A stretch of DNA of 26,672 bases. It comes from Hyphomicrobiales bacterium. Its GTDB lineage: Bacteria > Pseudomonadota > Alphaproteobacteria > Rhizobiales > Beijerinckiaceae. The DNA lies in the NCBI GenBank assembly GCA_028865375.1, contig JAGWKJ010000004.1, positions 1 to 26,672 of the forward strand, given 5' to 3'. The translations under genes were made by a program, and so were the position numbers. Below the pieces are notes generated by a model that worked only from the letters and a program-made list of their open reading frames with translations, was not told the DNA's origin and searched no databases. Shown here in pieces: positions 17,429 through 25,639 of this stretch. Positions within the stretch are counted from its first letter, which is position 1; each line of letters opens with the position of its first letter.

Positions 17429-17785
17429 ATGAACATGAACATACCGGCGATGACCGCCCAAGCCGACGCGGCTTGCGAGTTGCTCAAGGCCCTGTCGAAC
17501 CGGCAGCGCCTGCTGATCCTGTGTCAGTTGGTCGACGGGGAGCGGTCCGTCGGCGACTTGGCCAAGCGCCTCGAAGCTCGGGATTCCAATATCTCGCAGC
17601 ACCTCGCGCTGCTTCGCAAGGACGGCCTCGTCGCGGCGCGCCGCGACGGGCAGACGATCTATTACCGCATCGCCAGCGAGCCGGCGCGTTCCGTCCTCGA
17701 AACGCTCTGGACCGCCTATTGCAGCCCCGAGGGTTGCGTGGCGCCCGCGCTCGATCTCGAAGCGGCCGAACTCCCGAACCATTGA
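17429..17785 (+). CDS. ArsR family repressor, BigR/SqrR-like (sulfane-sulfur sensor)
   Basis: A 118-aa winged-helix regulator. The recognition helix lies around DSNISQHLALLRKDGLV (52-68) and the wing is RRDGQTIYYRI. Cysteines at residue 32 (LILCQLVDGERSVGDL) and 98 (WTAYCSPEGC) align with the two redox cysteines of BigR and SqrR, which form a di- or polysulfide link when sulfide or persulfide rises. Typical metal-binding ArsR motifs (ELCVCDL) are absent. Cys16 and Cys103 are extra. I chose ATG 17429 because the promoter covers the longer in-frame start at 17387; ATGs at 17435 and 17450 are alternatives and none has a ribosome site. It heads an operon with rhodanese and RND genes. Confidence 0.88.
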   Translation: MNMNIPAMTAQADAACELLKALSNRQRLLILCQLVDGERSVGDLAKRLEARDSNISQHLALLRKDGLVAARRDGQTIYYRIASEPARSVLETLWTAYCSPEGCVAPALDLEAAELPNH

Positions 17786-17802
17786 CTCCGAAAGGCACGA
17801 CG

Positions 17803-18129
17803 ATGACCCACGGCCCGAAAAAGGCGGAATATGACGCGCGCGAAGTCGAGGCGTTGCTGCGCGCCGACGCGGTGACGCTGGTCGACGTCCGCGAGCCGCA
17901 CGAGCACAAGAGCGCCAACATCCCCGGCGCCGCGCTGATGCCGCTGTCGCGTTTCGACGCGCGGCAATTGCCGGCCGAGCCCGGCAAGTTCGTGGTGCTC
18001 TATTGCCGATCGGGCGCGCGGTCGATGTCGGCGCTGTCGCGCTGCATGTCGGCCGGGGTGCCGGCCGCCCACCTGCGCGGCGGCATCGGCGCTTGGCATG
18101 CCGCCGGACTTCCGCTCGCCGTGGGCTGA
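17803..18129 (+). CDS. Single-domain rhodanese sulfurtransferase
   Basis: A 108-aa rhodanese-homology-domain protein with no signal peptide, so cytoplasmic. The active loop is CRSGARS (68-74), with Cys68 as the persulfide carrier; other family blocks are LVDVREPHEH and LRGGIGAWHAAGLPL. It would move sulfane sulfur between donors such as polysulfide or thiosulfate and acceptors. The ATG has AAAGG upstream and lies 17 bases after the regulator, so the two form an operon. Its presence supports the view that the ArsR protein responds to reactive sulfur. Confidence 0.93.
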   Translation: MTHGPKKAEYDAREVEALLRADAVTLVDVREPHEHKSANIPGAALMPLSRFDARQLPAEPGKFVVLYCRSGARSMSALSRCMSAGVPAAHLRGGIGAWHAAGLPLAVG

Positions 18130-18157
18130 CCGCCCCGCAAAACCCGAAAGTCTCCCG

Positions 18158-19159
18158 ATGACATTGCGCAACCTCGGCGCCACGGCGGCGCTCGTCCTCG
18201 CCTTGGCGCCGACCGGCGCCGCCCGCGCCTCCGACGTCCTCACGGTCGAGCCGGTCACGCTGGCCGACGAAAAGCCGGTCTTCGCGACGGTCGAATCCAC
18301 CACGACCGTGGCCGCGCGCGCCCGCATCGGCGGCACCGTGATCGCGCTCGACGTGCGCGAAGGCGACGGCGTGACGGTCGGGCGGCCGATCGCGCGGATC
18401 GTCGACGACAAGCTCGCTCTCCAGCTCGACGCCGCCAACGCCGACGTCGCGGCGTTGGAAGCCTCGGTGGCCCAGGCGCGGACCGACCTGGCGCGCGTGA
18501 CGAGCCTGAGCGACCGCGGCGTCGCCGCCAAGGCGCAGCTCGACGCGGCGACGACCGCGCTGCGGATCGCCGAAGGCAACCTCAAGTCGGCGCAGGCGCG
18601 GCGCGACGTGGTGATCCAGCAGGCCAAGGAGGGCGACGTGCTCGCCCCCACCACCGGCCGCGTGTTGACGACGCCGGTCACGGTGGGCGCGGTCGTGATG
18701 CCCGGCGAGCCGGTCGCCACCGTCGCGGAGGGCGACTACGTGCTGCGGCTCGAACTGCCCGAGCGGCACAGCCGTTTCCTCAAGGTCGGCGACCCCGTGC
18801 GCGTCGATCCCGCCGATCTCGCCAAGGGCGCCGACGCCACGGGCGTCGTGACGCTGGTCCATCCCCTGATCGCGGACGGCCGCCTGCGCGCCGACGCAAA
18901 GCTCAAGGGCCTCGGAGATTATTTCGTCGGCCAGCGCGTGCGCGTCTGGATCTCGGCGGGCGAACGAAGCGCGTTCGTCGTGCCAGCCGATTACATCCGC
19001 CCGCGCTTCGGGGTCGACGACGTCGAACTCAAGCGGCCAGACGGCTCGGTGGTCGAGACGCCGGTGCAGCGCGGCCGCGCGACGCCGCGGCCCGACGCCC
19101 CCGACGACGTGGAAATCCTGTCCGGCCTGCGCGCCGGCGACGAGCTGGTGAAGCCGTGA
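18158..19159 (+). CDS. RND efflux periplasmic adaptor (membrane fusion protein)
   Basis: A 333-aa HlyD/AcrA-type adaptor. An N-terminal signal (MTLRNLGATAALVLALAP, cleavage probably after ARA near residue 24) lacks a lipobox cysteine. The barrel-sandwich halves are RARIGGTVIALDVREGDGVTVG and LAPTTGRVLTTPVTVGAVV, flanking a coiled-coil hairpin of about 65 residues. The C-terminal beta domains end DDVEILSGLRAGDELVKP. It links the inner-membrane RND pump to an outer-membrane channel; no TolC-like gene is adjacent. It starts 28 bases after the rhodanese and overlaps the permease start as GTGA. Confidence 0.92.
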   Translation: MTLRNLGATAALVLALAPTGAARASDVLTVEPVTLADEKPVFATVESTTTVAARARIGGTVIALDVREGDGVTVGRPIARIVDDKLALQLDAANADVAALEASVAQARTDLARVTSLSDRGVAAKAQLDAATTALRIAEGNLKSAQARRDVVIQQAKEGDVLAPTTGRVLTTPVTVGAVVMPGEPVATVAEGDYVLRLELPERHSRFLKVGDPVRVDPADLAKGADATGVVTLVHPLIADGRLRADAKLKGLGDYFVGQRVRVWISAGERSAFVVPADYIRPRFGVDDVELKRPDGSVVETPVQRGRATPRPDAPDDVEILSGLRAGDELVKP

Positions 19160-22100
19160 ACCTTGGAATCTCCGGTCGCCTGACCAAGGCGACGATCAAT
19201 TCGCCCATGACGCCGCTCCTCCTGCTGGCGGCGCTCGCCATCGGCCTGATCGCGCTGCTGACGATCCCTCGCGAGGAGGAGCCGCAGATCAGCGTGCCGG
19301 TGGTCGACGTCATCGTGCAGGCCGACGGCCTCAAGGCGCCCGACGGCGTCGAGCTCGTCACCAAGCCGCTCGAGGCGATCCTCAAGGGCATCGACGGCGT
19401 GGAACACGTCTACAGCCAGACGCAGGACGATCGCGTCATGGCGACCGCGCGCTTCTACGTCGGCACCACGGCCGACCAGGCGATCCTGCGCGTCAACGAG
19501 AAGATCCGCGCCAACCTCGGCCGCCTGCCGCAGGGCATTCCCGAGCCGCTCGTGGTCGGCCGCGGCATCAACGACGTCGCCATCGTCACGCTGACGCTGT
19601 CGCCGACACCCGCCGCCGCCGACCGCTGGAGCGGGAAGGACCTGTTCCTGCTCGCCGACCAGCTTCGCACCGAGATCGTCAAGGTGGCGAGCGTCGGCTT
19701 CACCTACATCCAGGGCGGCCAGAGCCCCGAGATCCGCATCGAGCCGGACCCGGGCCGCATGGCGCTCTACGGCGTCACGATGCAGCAGCTCGTGGGCAAG
19801 GTGCAGGGCGCCAACCGCTCGTTCCTCGCCGGGACCGTGCGCCGCGACGGCAAGACGATGGACCTCGTCGCCGGCCAGACGCTGTCGGGCGTGCCGGACG
19901 TCGGCCTGCTCCTGATCGGCACACGCGACGGCCGCCCCGTCTACGTCCGCGACGTGGCGACCGTGAAGGTCGGCTCGAACCAGGCCGACAAGCGCGTCTG
20001 GCAGTTCGACGTGAAGGGCGGCGCGACGACGCGCACGCCGGCCGTGACGCTGGCGATCGCCAAACGCGCCGGCGCCAACGCGGTCACCGTCGCCGACGAC
20101 GTGCTGGCCGAAGTCGCGCGGCTGAAAGGGACGCTGATCCCCGCCGACGTGCGGGTCGAGGTGACGCGCGACTACGGCGCCTCGGCCAACGACAAGGCCA
20201 ACGAGCTGCTGTTCCATCTCGGCCTCGCGACCGTCTCGATCGTCGTGCTGATCGCCTTCGCGATCGGCTGGCGGGAGGGGTTGGTCACGCTGATCGTCAT
20301 TCCCACGACGATCCTGCTGACGCTGTTCGCCGCCAAGGCGATGGGCTACACGATCAACCGCGTCAGCCTGTTCGCGCTGATCTTCTCGATCGGCATCCTG
20401 GTCGACGACGCCATCGTCGTGGTCGAGAACATCGCGCGCCATTGGGCGATGGCCGACGGGCGAACGCGGCTCGACGCCGCGATCGCCGCCGTGGCCGAGG
20501 TCGGCAACCCGACCGTCGTGGCGACGTTGACCGTCGTCACCGCGCTGCTCCCGATGCTGTTCGTGTCCGGGTTGATGGGCCCCTACATGGCGCCGATCCC
20601 CGCAAACGCGTCGGCGGCGATGCTGTTCTCGTTCTTCGTGGCGATGACGATCGCGCCCTGGGCGATGATGCGCCTGCACCGCGAGGGCGCGCCGGGCGGC
20701 GGCCTCGGTCACGGCCATGGCGGAGAGGGCGCGCTCGGCCGCGCCTACCGCGCCGTCGCGGAGCCGCTGCTGCGCACGAAGCGGCGCGCCTGGACGTTCC
20801 TCGGCGTCGTCGGCGTGGCGACGGTCGCCGTCTGCACCCTGTTCTACTTCGAGGCGGTGACGGTGAAGCTGCTGCCCTTCGACGACAAGGACCAGCTTTC
20901 GGTGATGGTCGACCTGCCCGCCGGCGCGAGCCTCGAGGACACCGAGCGCGCGCTGTTCGCGATCGCCCGCGGCGTCGCCGGCACGCCCGAGATCCGGTCG
21001 ATGCAGGCCTATGCCGGCACGGCGGCGCCGTTCGACTTCAACGGGTTGGTACGCCACTATTACCTGCGCGAGACGCCCGAACTCGGCCAGCTGGCGATCG
21101 AGCTCGCGACCAAGGGCGAACGCCGCAGGACCAGCCACGAGATCGCGCTCTCGATCCGCAAGGAGATCGCAGGGCTCGGCTTGTCGGCGGGCGCGCGCCT
21201 GAAGGTCGTCGAGGCGCCGCCGGGGCCGCCGGTACTCGCCACGTTGCTGGCGGAGATCTACGGGCCGGATTCCAGGACGCGCGCGGCGGTGGCGGACGAG
21301 GTCGAGAAGATCTTCCGTTCCGTGCCCTTCGTCGTGGACGTCGACAATTCCCTCGGCCACCGCAAGCCGCGGCTGCGCGCTTCGATCGACCAGGAATCGC
21401 TGGAGAGCTTCGGCGTCGAGCAGGCCGACGTCTACGACACGCTGCGGATGCTGGCCCAAGGCGTGCCCGTCGGCTATTCGCACCGCGGCGAGGGCCACGA
21501 ACCGATCCCGGTCGTCGTGCGCATGCCGAAGTCGGGCCTGAGCTGGGATGCGCGCATGGCCTCGACGCCGGTGCCCGCCAACAGCCTGCCGGGCAGCCGC
21601 TCGGTGGTGGCGCTGGGCGACGTCGTGACCGTCGCGCAGGAACGCGGATCGCCGGGCGTCTACCGGCGCGACGGCCGCTTCGCCGACATGGTGACTGGCG
21701 AACTCGCGGGTCGGTTCGAGGCGCCCGTCTACGGGATGCTCGCGGTCGACGAGCTGATCGCCGCGCACGACTGGGGCGCGCTCCCCAAGCCGGAAATCCG
21801 CCTCAACGGCCAGCCCAAGGACGAATCGAAGCCGGTGGTCCTTTGGGACGGCGAATGGGAGATCACGTGGGTGACGTTCCGCGACATGGGCGCCGCGTTC
21901 GCGGTGGCGGTGCTGGGCATCTACGCGCTGGTGGTCGCGCAGTTCGGTTCGTTCAAGCTGCCGCTCGTGATCCTGACGCCGATCCCGCTGACGCTGATCG
22001 GCATCATGCTCGGGCATTGGCTGTTCGGCGCGCCCTTCACCGCGACCTCGATGATCGGCTTCATCGCGCTGGCGGGCATCATCGTGCGCAACTCGATCCT

Positions 22101-22347
22101 GCTGGTCGACTTCATCCGCAACGGCCGCGGCGACGGCGCGCCGCTGAAGGACGTGGTGATCGCCGCGGGCGCGGTGCGGTTCAAGCCGATCCTGCTGACC
22201 GCGCTGGCCGCGATGATCGGCGCCGCGACGATCCTGTCGGACCCGATCTTCCAGGGTCTCGCGATCTCGCTGCTGTTCGGCCTCGCGTCCTCGACGCTGC
22301 TGACCGTGCTGGTGATCCCGGCGATCTACGTCGTGCTGCGGACCTGA
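19156..22347 (+). CDS. RND family efflux transporter permease
   Basis: A 1063-aa inner-membrane pump with the usual RND plan: TM1 near residues 18-37, a large periplasmic loop, TM2-6 around 345-510, TM7 near 550-570, a second loop, and TM8-12 from about 915. The proton-relay aspartates of TM4 are present (LVDDAIVVVEN, Asp417-Asp418). In TM10, where AcrB has Lys940, this protein has Arg978 (IIVRNSILLVDF). A Gly/His stretch in the central cytoplasmic loop (GLGHGHGGEG, about residues 515-525) is unusual. The GTG start overlaps the adaptor stop. The substrate is unknown; operon context suggests a sulfur-containing or thiol-reactive compound. Confidence 0.95.
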   Translation: MNLGISGRLTKATINSPMTPLLLLAALAIGLIALLTIPREEEPQISVPVVDVIVQADGLKAPDGVELVTKPLEAILKGIDGVEHVYSQTQDDRVMATARFYVGTTADQAILRVNEKIRANLGRLPQGIPEPLVVGRGINDVAIVTLTLSPTPAAADRWSGKDLFLLADQLRTEIVKVASVGFTYIQGGQSPEIRIEPDPGRMALYGVTMQQLVGKVQGANRSFLAGTVRRDGKTMDLVAGQTLSGVPDVGLLLIGTRDGRPVYVRDVATVKVGSNQADKRVWQFDVKGGATTRTPAVTLAIAKRAGANAVTVADDVLAEVARLKGTLIPADVRVEVTRDYGASANDKANELLFHLGLATVSIVVLIAFAIGWREGLVTLIVIPTTILLTLFAAKAMGYTINRVSLFALIFSIGILVDDAIVVVENIARHWAMADGRTRLDAAIAAVAEVGNPTVVATLTVVTALLPMLFVSGLMGPYMAPIPANASAAMLFSFFVAMTIAPWAMMRLHREGAPGGGLGHGHGGEGALGRAYRAVAEPLLRTKRRAWTFLGVVGVATVAVCTLFYFEAVTVKLLPFDDKDQLSVMVDLPAGASLEDTERALFAIARGVAGTPEIRSMQAYAGTAAPFDFNGLVRHYYLRETPELGQLAIELATKGERRRTSHEIALSIRKEIAGLGLSAGARLKVVEAPPGPPVLATLLAEIYGPDSRTRAAVADEVEKIFRSVPFVVDVDNSLGHRKPRLRASIDQESLESFGVEQADVYDTLRMLAQGVPVGYSHRGEGHEPIPVVVRMPKSGLSWDARMASTPVPANSLPGSRSVVALGDVVTVAQERGSPGVYRRDGRFADMVTGELAGRFEAPVYGMLAVDELIAAHDWGALPKPEIRLNGQPKDESKPVVLWDGEWEITWVTFRDMGAAFAVAVLGIYALVVAQFGSFKLPLVILTPIPLTLIGIMLGHWLFGAPFTATSMIGFIALAGIIVRNSILLVDFIRNGRGDGAPLKDVVIAAGAVRFKPILLTALAAMIGAATILSDPIFQGLAISLLFGLASSTLLTVLVIPAIYVVLRT

Positions 22348-22369
22348 CGCGGCCGCCCGCTCGCCGGCG

Positions 22370-24034
22370 TCAGCGACCGGGATACCAATAGTCGGCCTGC
22401 GTCTTCGTCCGGTCGACGATCACGAAATTGTTCGCGAACACGCGATAGGGCGCGCTCCATTCCCCGTCCGGCCAATGGACGCGGATCTCGGCGCGTTCCG
22501 ACGTGCCCAGCCCGACGTGGACCCAGCCGAGATGGCCCGACGCGTGGCCGCCGCCGACCTGGATCTTGCGGACCATCGTGCGCGTGCCGACCTTGACGGC
22601 GACCGTCGCGCCCACCGCGTCGCGGTTCGGGTTCGGCTGCACGACGCGCATCTCGAGCCAGTTGCCCATTTCCAGCGGCTTGCCGCCGGGGTTCGCGGCG
22701 CCGAGGTTGCGGAACAGGGTGACGTTGGCCTCGCGGTTGACGACGAGGATGTCGAGCTTGCCGTCGAGGTTGAAGTCGTCGACCGCCGCGCCGCGGCCCT
22801 TGCGGTCGAGCGCGAGGCCGGCCTGCTCGCCCGCCTCGACGAACTTGCCGTCCCATTGGCCGAGCAGCAGGTCGTTGGGGTCGAAGGCGGCGAAGTCGCG
22901 CATCGCGTCGACGTTGCCCTTGGTGACGAACAGGTCGAGCAGCCCGTCGTCGTTGAAATCGGCGAACTCCGAATGCCAGCCGGTCGAGGGCTTCATGTCG
23001 CCCCCGGCGTACGGGATGTGGGCGGTCGCGCCGCGATCGGCCGCGACGTCGCGATAGACGGGCGCCGAGCCGAGCCGCCCCTCGGACGAATCGAGCTTCT
23101 GCAGCTTCATGTCGCCCATCGAGGTCAGCGCATATTCGGGATAGCCGGAGGCGTCGAACTCGCCCTCCGCGATGCCCATGCCGAAGATCGAGACGTGGCG
23201 CCAGCCTTCCGCGCGCGTGTAAAGGCGCGGCGGCTTGCCGGGATCGACGTGCCAGAGCTGCTCCTCGCCGCCGCGGTAATATTGCCGGTCGTTGGAGACG
23301 CGCAGCGCCGGCACGCCCGAGCGGTTCCAGTCGGTGAACAGCATCGAAAGCGCGCACCAGCCCGGCCGCAACGCCGTGCGCTTGGAATAGTCGGGCGCAT
23401 CGCCGGAGCCGGGCCGGTAGAGCGAGTTGTCCTCGCAAGTGCCATAGGGGGAGCCGGGCGCCTGGCGGTCGACGTAATGGCCGAAGGCCAGCGTCGGGAA
23501 CTTCTGCCCCCGCTCGAACGTGGCCGAGAAGGCCGTCACCCAGCCCGGGTCGCCGGCGAAGTTCCAGAGAGCGTTGGCGCGCGTGAAGGTGCAGCCGGGG
23601 CCGCCCTTGAGCAGGGTCACGCCGTGATTGCGAAGCACGACGAGATCCATGCGGCCGTCGCCGTCGATGTCGAGCGGATAGGCGCCGACGACTTCGGTCA
23701 ACGGCTTGGCGCCGGGGCCGAGGTAATCCTTTTTCTCGACGAACTTCAGCGGACCGCCGTGCTTGGAGACGTTGACGAACAGCTTGCCGCCGTTCGTGCC
23801 GCCGGCGACGAAGACGCTCGGATAGCCGGACCCGTCGCAATCGAACGAGGCGACGCCGCCACCGACGAAATAGTCCCAGCCGCCGGCATAGACGCTGTGC
23901 AGCCCCGCCGCGTCGGCTTCCTCGTGGAACACGGGGATGTCGGCCTTCGAAACCGGCGGCGGGCCGTCGGCGGAAGCTTGCAAGGTCGGGGCGAACGCCG
24001 CCAGCGCGGCGAGGAGGAGGAGGACGCGCTTCAT
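22370..24034 (-). CDS. Secreted FG-GAP/VCBS beta-propeller with ASPIC/UnbV domain (CRTAC1-like)
   Basis: A 554-aa exported protein. The signal peptide MKRVLLLLAALAAFAPTLQA is followed by propeller repeats with calcium-type loops: DCDGSG (65-70), DIDGDGRMD (122-130), DFNDDGLLD (359-367) and DFNLDGKLD (420-428). The C-terminus (about 458-545) matches ASPIC/UnbV: NWLEMRVV, DAVGATVAVKVG, then GGGHASGHLGWVHVGLG and RVHWPDGEW. Four cysteines (66, 149, 200, 227) could form disulfides. The ATG overlaps the cytochrome stop (ATGA), so translation of the two is coupled. Function is unknown; proteins of this type are thought to be binding or scaffold modules. The 3' end faces the RND permease with a 22-base gap. 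Confidence 0.88.
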   Translation of the reverse strand: MKRVLLLLAALAAFAPTLQASADGPPPVSKADIPVFHEEADAAGLHSVYAGGWDYFVGGGVASFDCDGSGYPSVFVAGGTNGGKLFVNVSKHGGPLKFVEKKDYLGPGAKPLTEVVGAYPLDIDGDGRMDLVVLRNHGVTLLKGGPGCTFTRANALWNFAGDPGWVTAFSATFERGQKFPTLAFGHYVDRQAPGSPYGTCEDNSLYRPGSGDAPDYSKRTALRPGWCALSMLFTDWNRSGVPALRVSNDRQYYRGGEEQLWHVDPGKPPRLYTRAEGWRHVSIFGMGIAEGEFDASGYPEYALTSMGDMKLQKLDSSEGRLGSAPVYRDVAADRGATAHIPYAGGDMKPSTGWHSEFADFNDDGLLDLFVTKGNVDAMRDFAAFDPNDLLLGQWDGKFVEAGEQAGLALDRKGRGAAVDDFNLDGKLDILVVNREANVTLFRNLGAANPGGKPLEMGNWLEMRVVQPNPNRDAVGATVAVKVGTRTMVRKIQVGGGHASGHLGWVHVGLGTSERAEIRVHWPDGEWSAPYRVFANNFVIVDRTKTQADYWYPGR

Positions 24035-25458
24035 TTTTCGGGGATCTGCAAGGAGCGGAGATAGGCGATGACGTCCTGGCGGCCGTCTTCGGGCAGCGAC
24101 AGGTAGGCGTCGCGCGCGAAGCGCGATTCCCCGCCGTGCGCCTTGATGATGGCGTCGAGCGTGCGGAAGTCGCCGCGGTGGCCGTAGGGCGCGGTGGAGC
24201 CGACGCCCCACAGGCGCGGCGTCAGGAAGGTGTCGCGCGCGACGAAGCGTTGCGCCATCAGCTCGTTGCCGAGCGAATTGACGAGCGGATCGACCATCAC
24301 GTGCCGCTTCATGTCGCTGAACAGCGGGATCAGCCAATCGCCCTGAGCGTCGCGTTTCAGCGTCTTGGCGAACGGCTGCTTGGCGAGGTCGATGCGGATC
24401 GGTTCCTTCACGTCGGACAGGCGCAGCGTACCGGCGGTCTCGTAGGGCGAAGGATCGACGAACACCATCGACTTCAGCGGCAAGGTCTTCATGTGGCAGC
24501 TGGAGCAGCCGATCGCCTCGAAGGCCTTCGAGCCCGCTTTCGCCGCCGCCTCCCAATCCGCGGGCAGGTCGGCGCGTTCGATCGGCGGCGGCGTGGTCGC
24601 TTGCCAGGCGACCAAGGCCGATACGTCGCCCGGCGTCACGGCGTCGGGCACGCCCGAACCGTCGAAATCGTGCGAGCCGGTCCAGCGCACGCCGAAGCGC
24701 TCGCTCGCTTCCATGCCATGATGGACGTTGAGCGCGTTGATCGTGAACTGCCGGATCGAGCCGAACACGCCCTTGCGGCTGAACGGGCGCACGGTGAGGT
24801 CGGGGTCGACGCCCTCCACGCGCGACACGTCGAGCGCGCCGTCGGGATGGGCGACGACGGACCCGAAGCGGACGCCCTTGGTGACGAGATCGGCGGAAAC
24901 GTCCTTGCCGGTCGCCCATGCCTTGGCGATCGCCGCGTCGCGTTCCGCCCGGAGGTCGGCCGTCATTTCGCGGCCGAGCAATTCGAGCAATCCATCGCCC
25001 AGCACCGGGGGCGTGTGGCGTTCGTTGGAGAAGCTCGGATCGATCGAATCGAATTCCGCGCTCTCGAAACCCTCGGAAACGAAGACGTTGGCGACGAAGT
25101 CGCCGGCGCCGCCCTGCACCGGCTCGTTGTGGCAGCTCGCGCAGGCCGACGAATCGGGACCGCTGGTGCGCGTGAAGGCCGGGTTGCGCCCGTGCTTGCG
25201 CAGGGTCGGCACGATCGCCTGCGTCGCCAGCGGACGGCCTGCGCCGTCGGCTTCCGTGAACTTCGCCTTGAAGAGCTGGCGGCCGCGCTCGATCAGCGCG
25301 GGAATGGCGGCTTCGCCCTTGGCGGCGACGGCGGCGAAATCGACATGCGACGAGAAGACCTTCTCGTCCCAGCTATGCGCGAGGGCCGCGCCCGATGCGG
25401 CCAAGACGCCGGCCGACAACGCGGCGGCGCACAGACGCGCCCGCAATCCGAAGCCCAT
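24031..25458 (-). CDS. Di-heme c-type cytochrome, DHOR/CcpA-like
   Basis: A 475-aa periplasmic redox protein. The signal peptide ends ALA-HS near residue 27. Two heme-attachment sites are visible: CASCH (106-110) and CSSCH (318-322). The later motif RLWGVGSTAPYGHRGDFRTLDAIIKAHGGE is characteristic of di-heme oxidoreductases of the thiol-oxidoreductase-like DHOR group and of cytochrome c peroxidases. The ATG has GGGAGGGG upstream. It is the first gene of a two-gene operon with the UnbV protein. Substrate and electron partner are unknown; peroxidase activity is possible but not shown. Confidence 0.9.
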   Translation of the reverse strand: MGFGLRARLCAAALSAGVLAASGAALAHSWDEKVFSSHVDFAAVAAKGEAAIPALIERGRQLFKAKFTEADGAGRPLATQAIVPTLRKHGRNPAFTRTSGPDSSACASCHNEPVQGGAGDFVANVFVSEGFESAEFDSIDPSFSNERHTPPVLGDGLLELLGREMTADLRAERDAAIAKAWATGKDVSADLVTKGVRFGSVVAHPDGALDVSRVEGVDPDLTVRPFSRKGVFGSIRQFTINALNVHHGMEASERFGVRWTGSHDFDGSGVPDAVTPGDVSALVAWQATTPPPIERADLPADWEAAAKAGSKAFEAIGCSSCHMKTLPLKSMVFVDPSPYETAGTLRLSDVKEPIRIDLAKQPFAKTLKRDAQGDWLIPLFSDMKRHVMVDPLVNSLGNELMAQRFVARDTFLTPRLWGVGSTAPYGHRGDFRTLDAIIKAHGGESRFARDAYLSLPEDGRQDVIAYLRSLQIPEK

Positions 25459-25516
25459 GTCCCCTCCCGGTCCGCCTCTTACGGGCGTTTCGTCGCGTTC
25501 GGCCCCCGTTCGCGTC

Positions 25517-25548
25517 TTGACATCGGCGAGCGCGCCCAGCACTCTAAC
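25517..25548 (+). promoter_or_regulatory. Probable promoter upstream of the xylF-like gene
   Basis: A perfect TTGACA occurs at 25517-25522. The best -10-like hexamer, TCTAAC (25543-25548), is 20 bases away, longer than ideal; at 17-18 bases the sequence is CACTCT/ACTCTA. Start point would be about 25550-25556. Confidence 0.45.
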
Positions 25549-25550
25549 AA

Positions 25551-25580
25551 GGGTTGGCGGAAAGACGCCAGCCCTTTTTT
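25551..25580 (+). terminator. Terminator-like hairpin in the xylF leader
   Basis: Arms 25551-25559 and 25566-25574 form nine pairs (one G-U), extended by two A-T pairs, around GAAAGA; six T residues follow (25575-25580). It lies on the plus strand 60 bases before the xylF-like ATG, with the upstream gene divergent. It could be an attenuator, an operator-like inverted repeat or a 5' stabilising stem. Confidence 0.65.
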
Positions 25581-25639
25581 GGAACGTAATAAATCCCGGC
25601 GACGCGGAGGTCCGCTGTCGTGGAGGAGGAGGGAACGCG

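Noticed and set aside
18991..22017. A 1008-codon open frame on the minus strand
   Set aside because: Antisense to the RND adaptor and permease; low-complexity Arg/His/Asp composition and no recognisable motif.
25551..25580. Terminator for the di-heme cytochrome gene
   Set aside because: That gene is transcribed away from this point on the minus strand; the T-run is on the plus strand.
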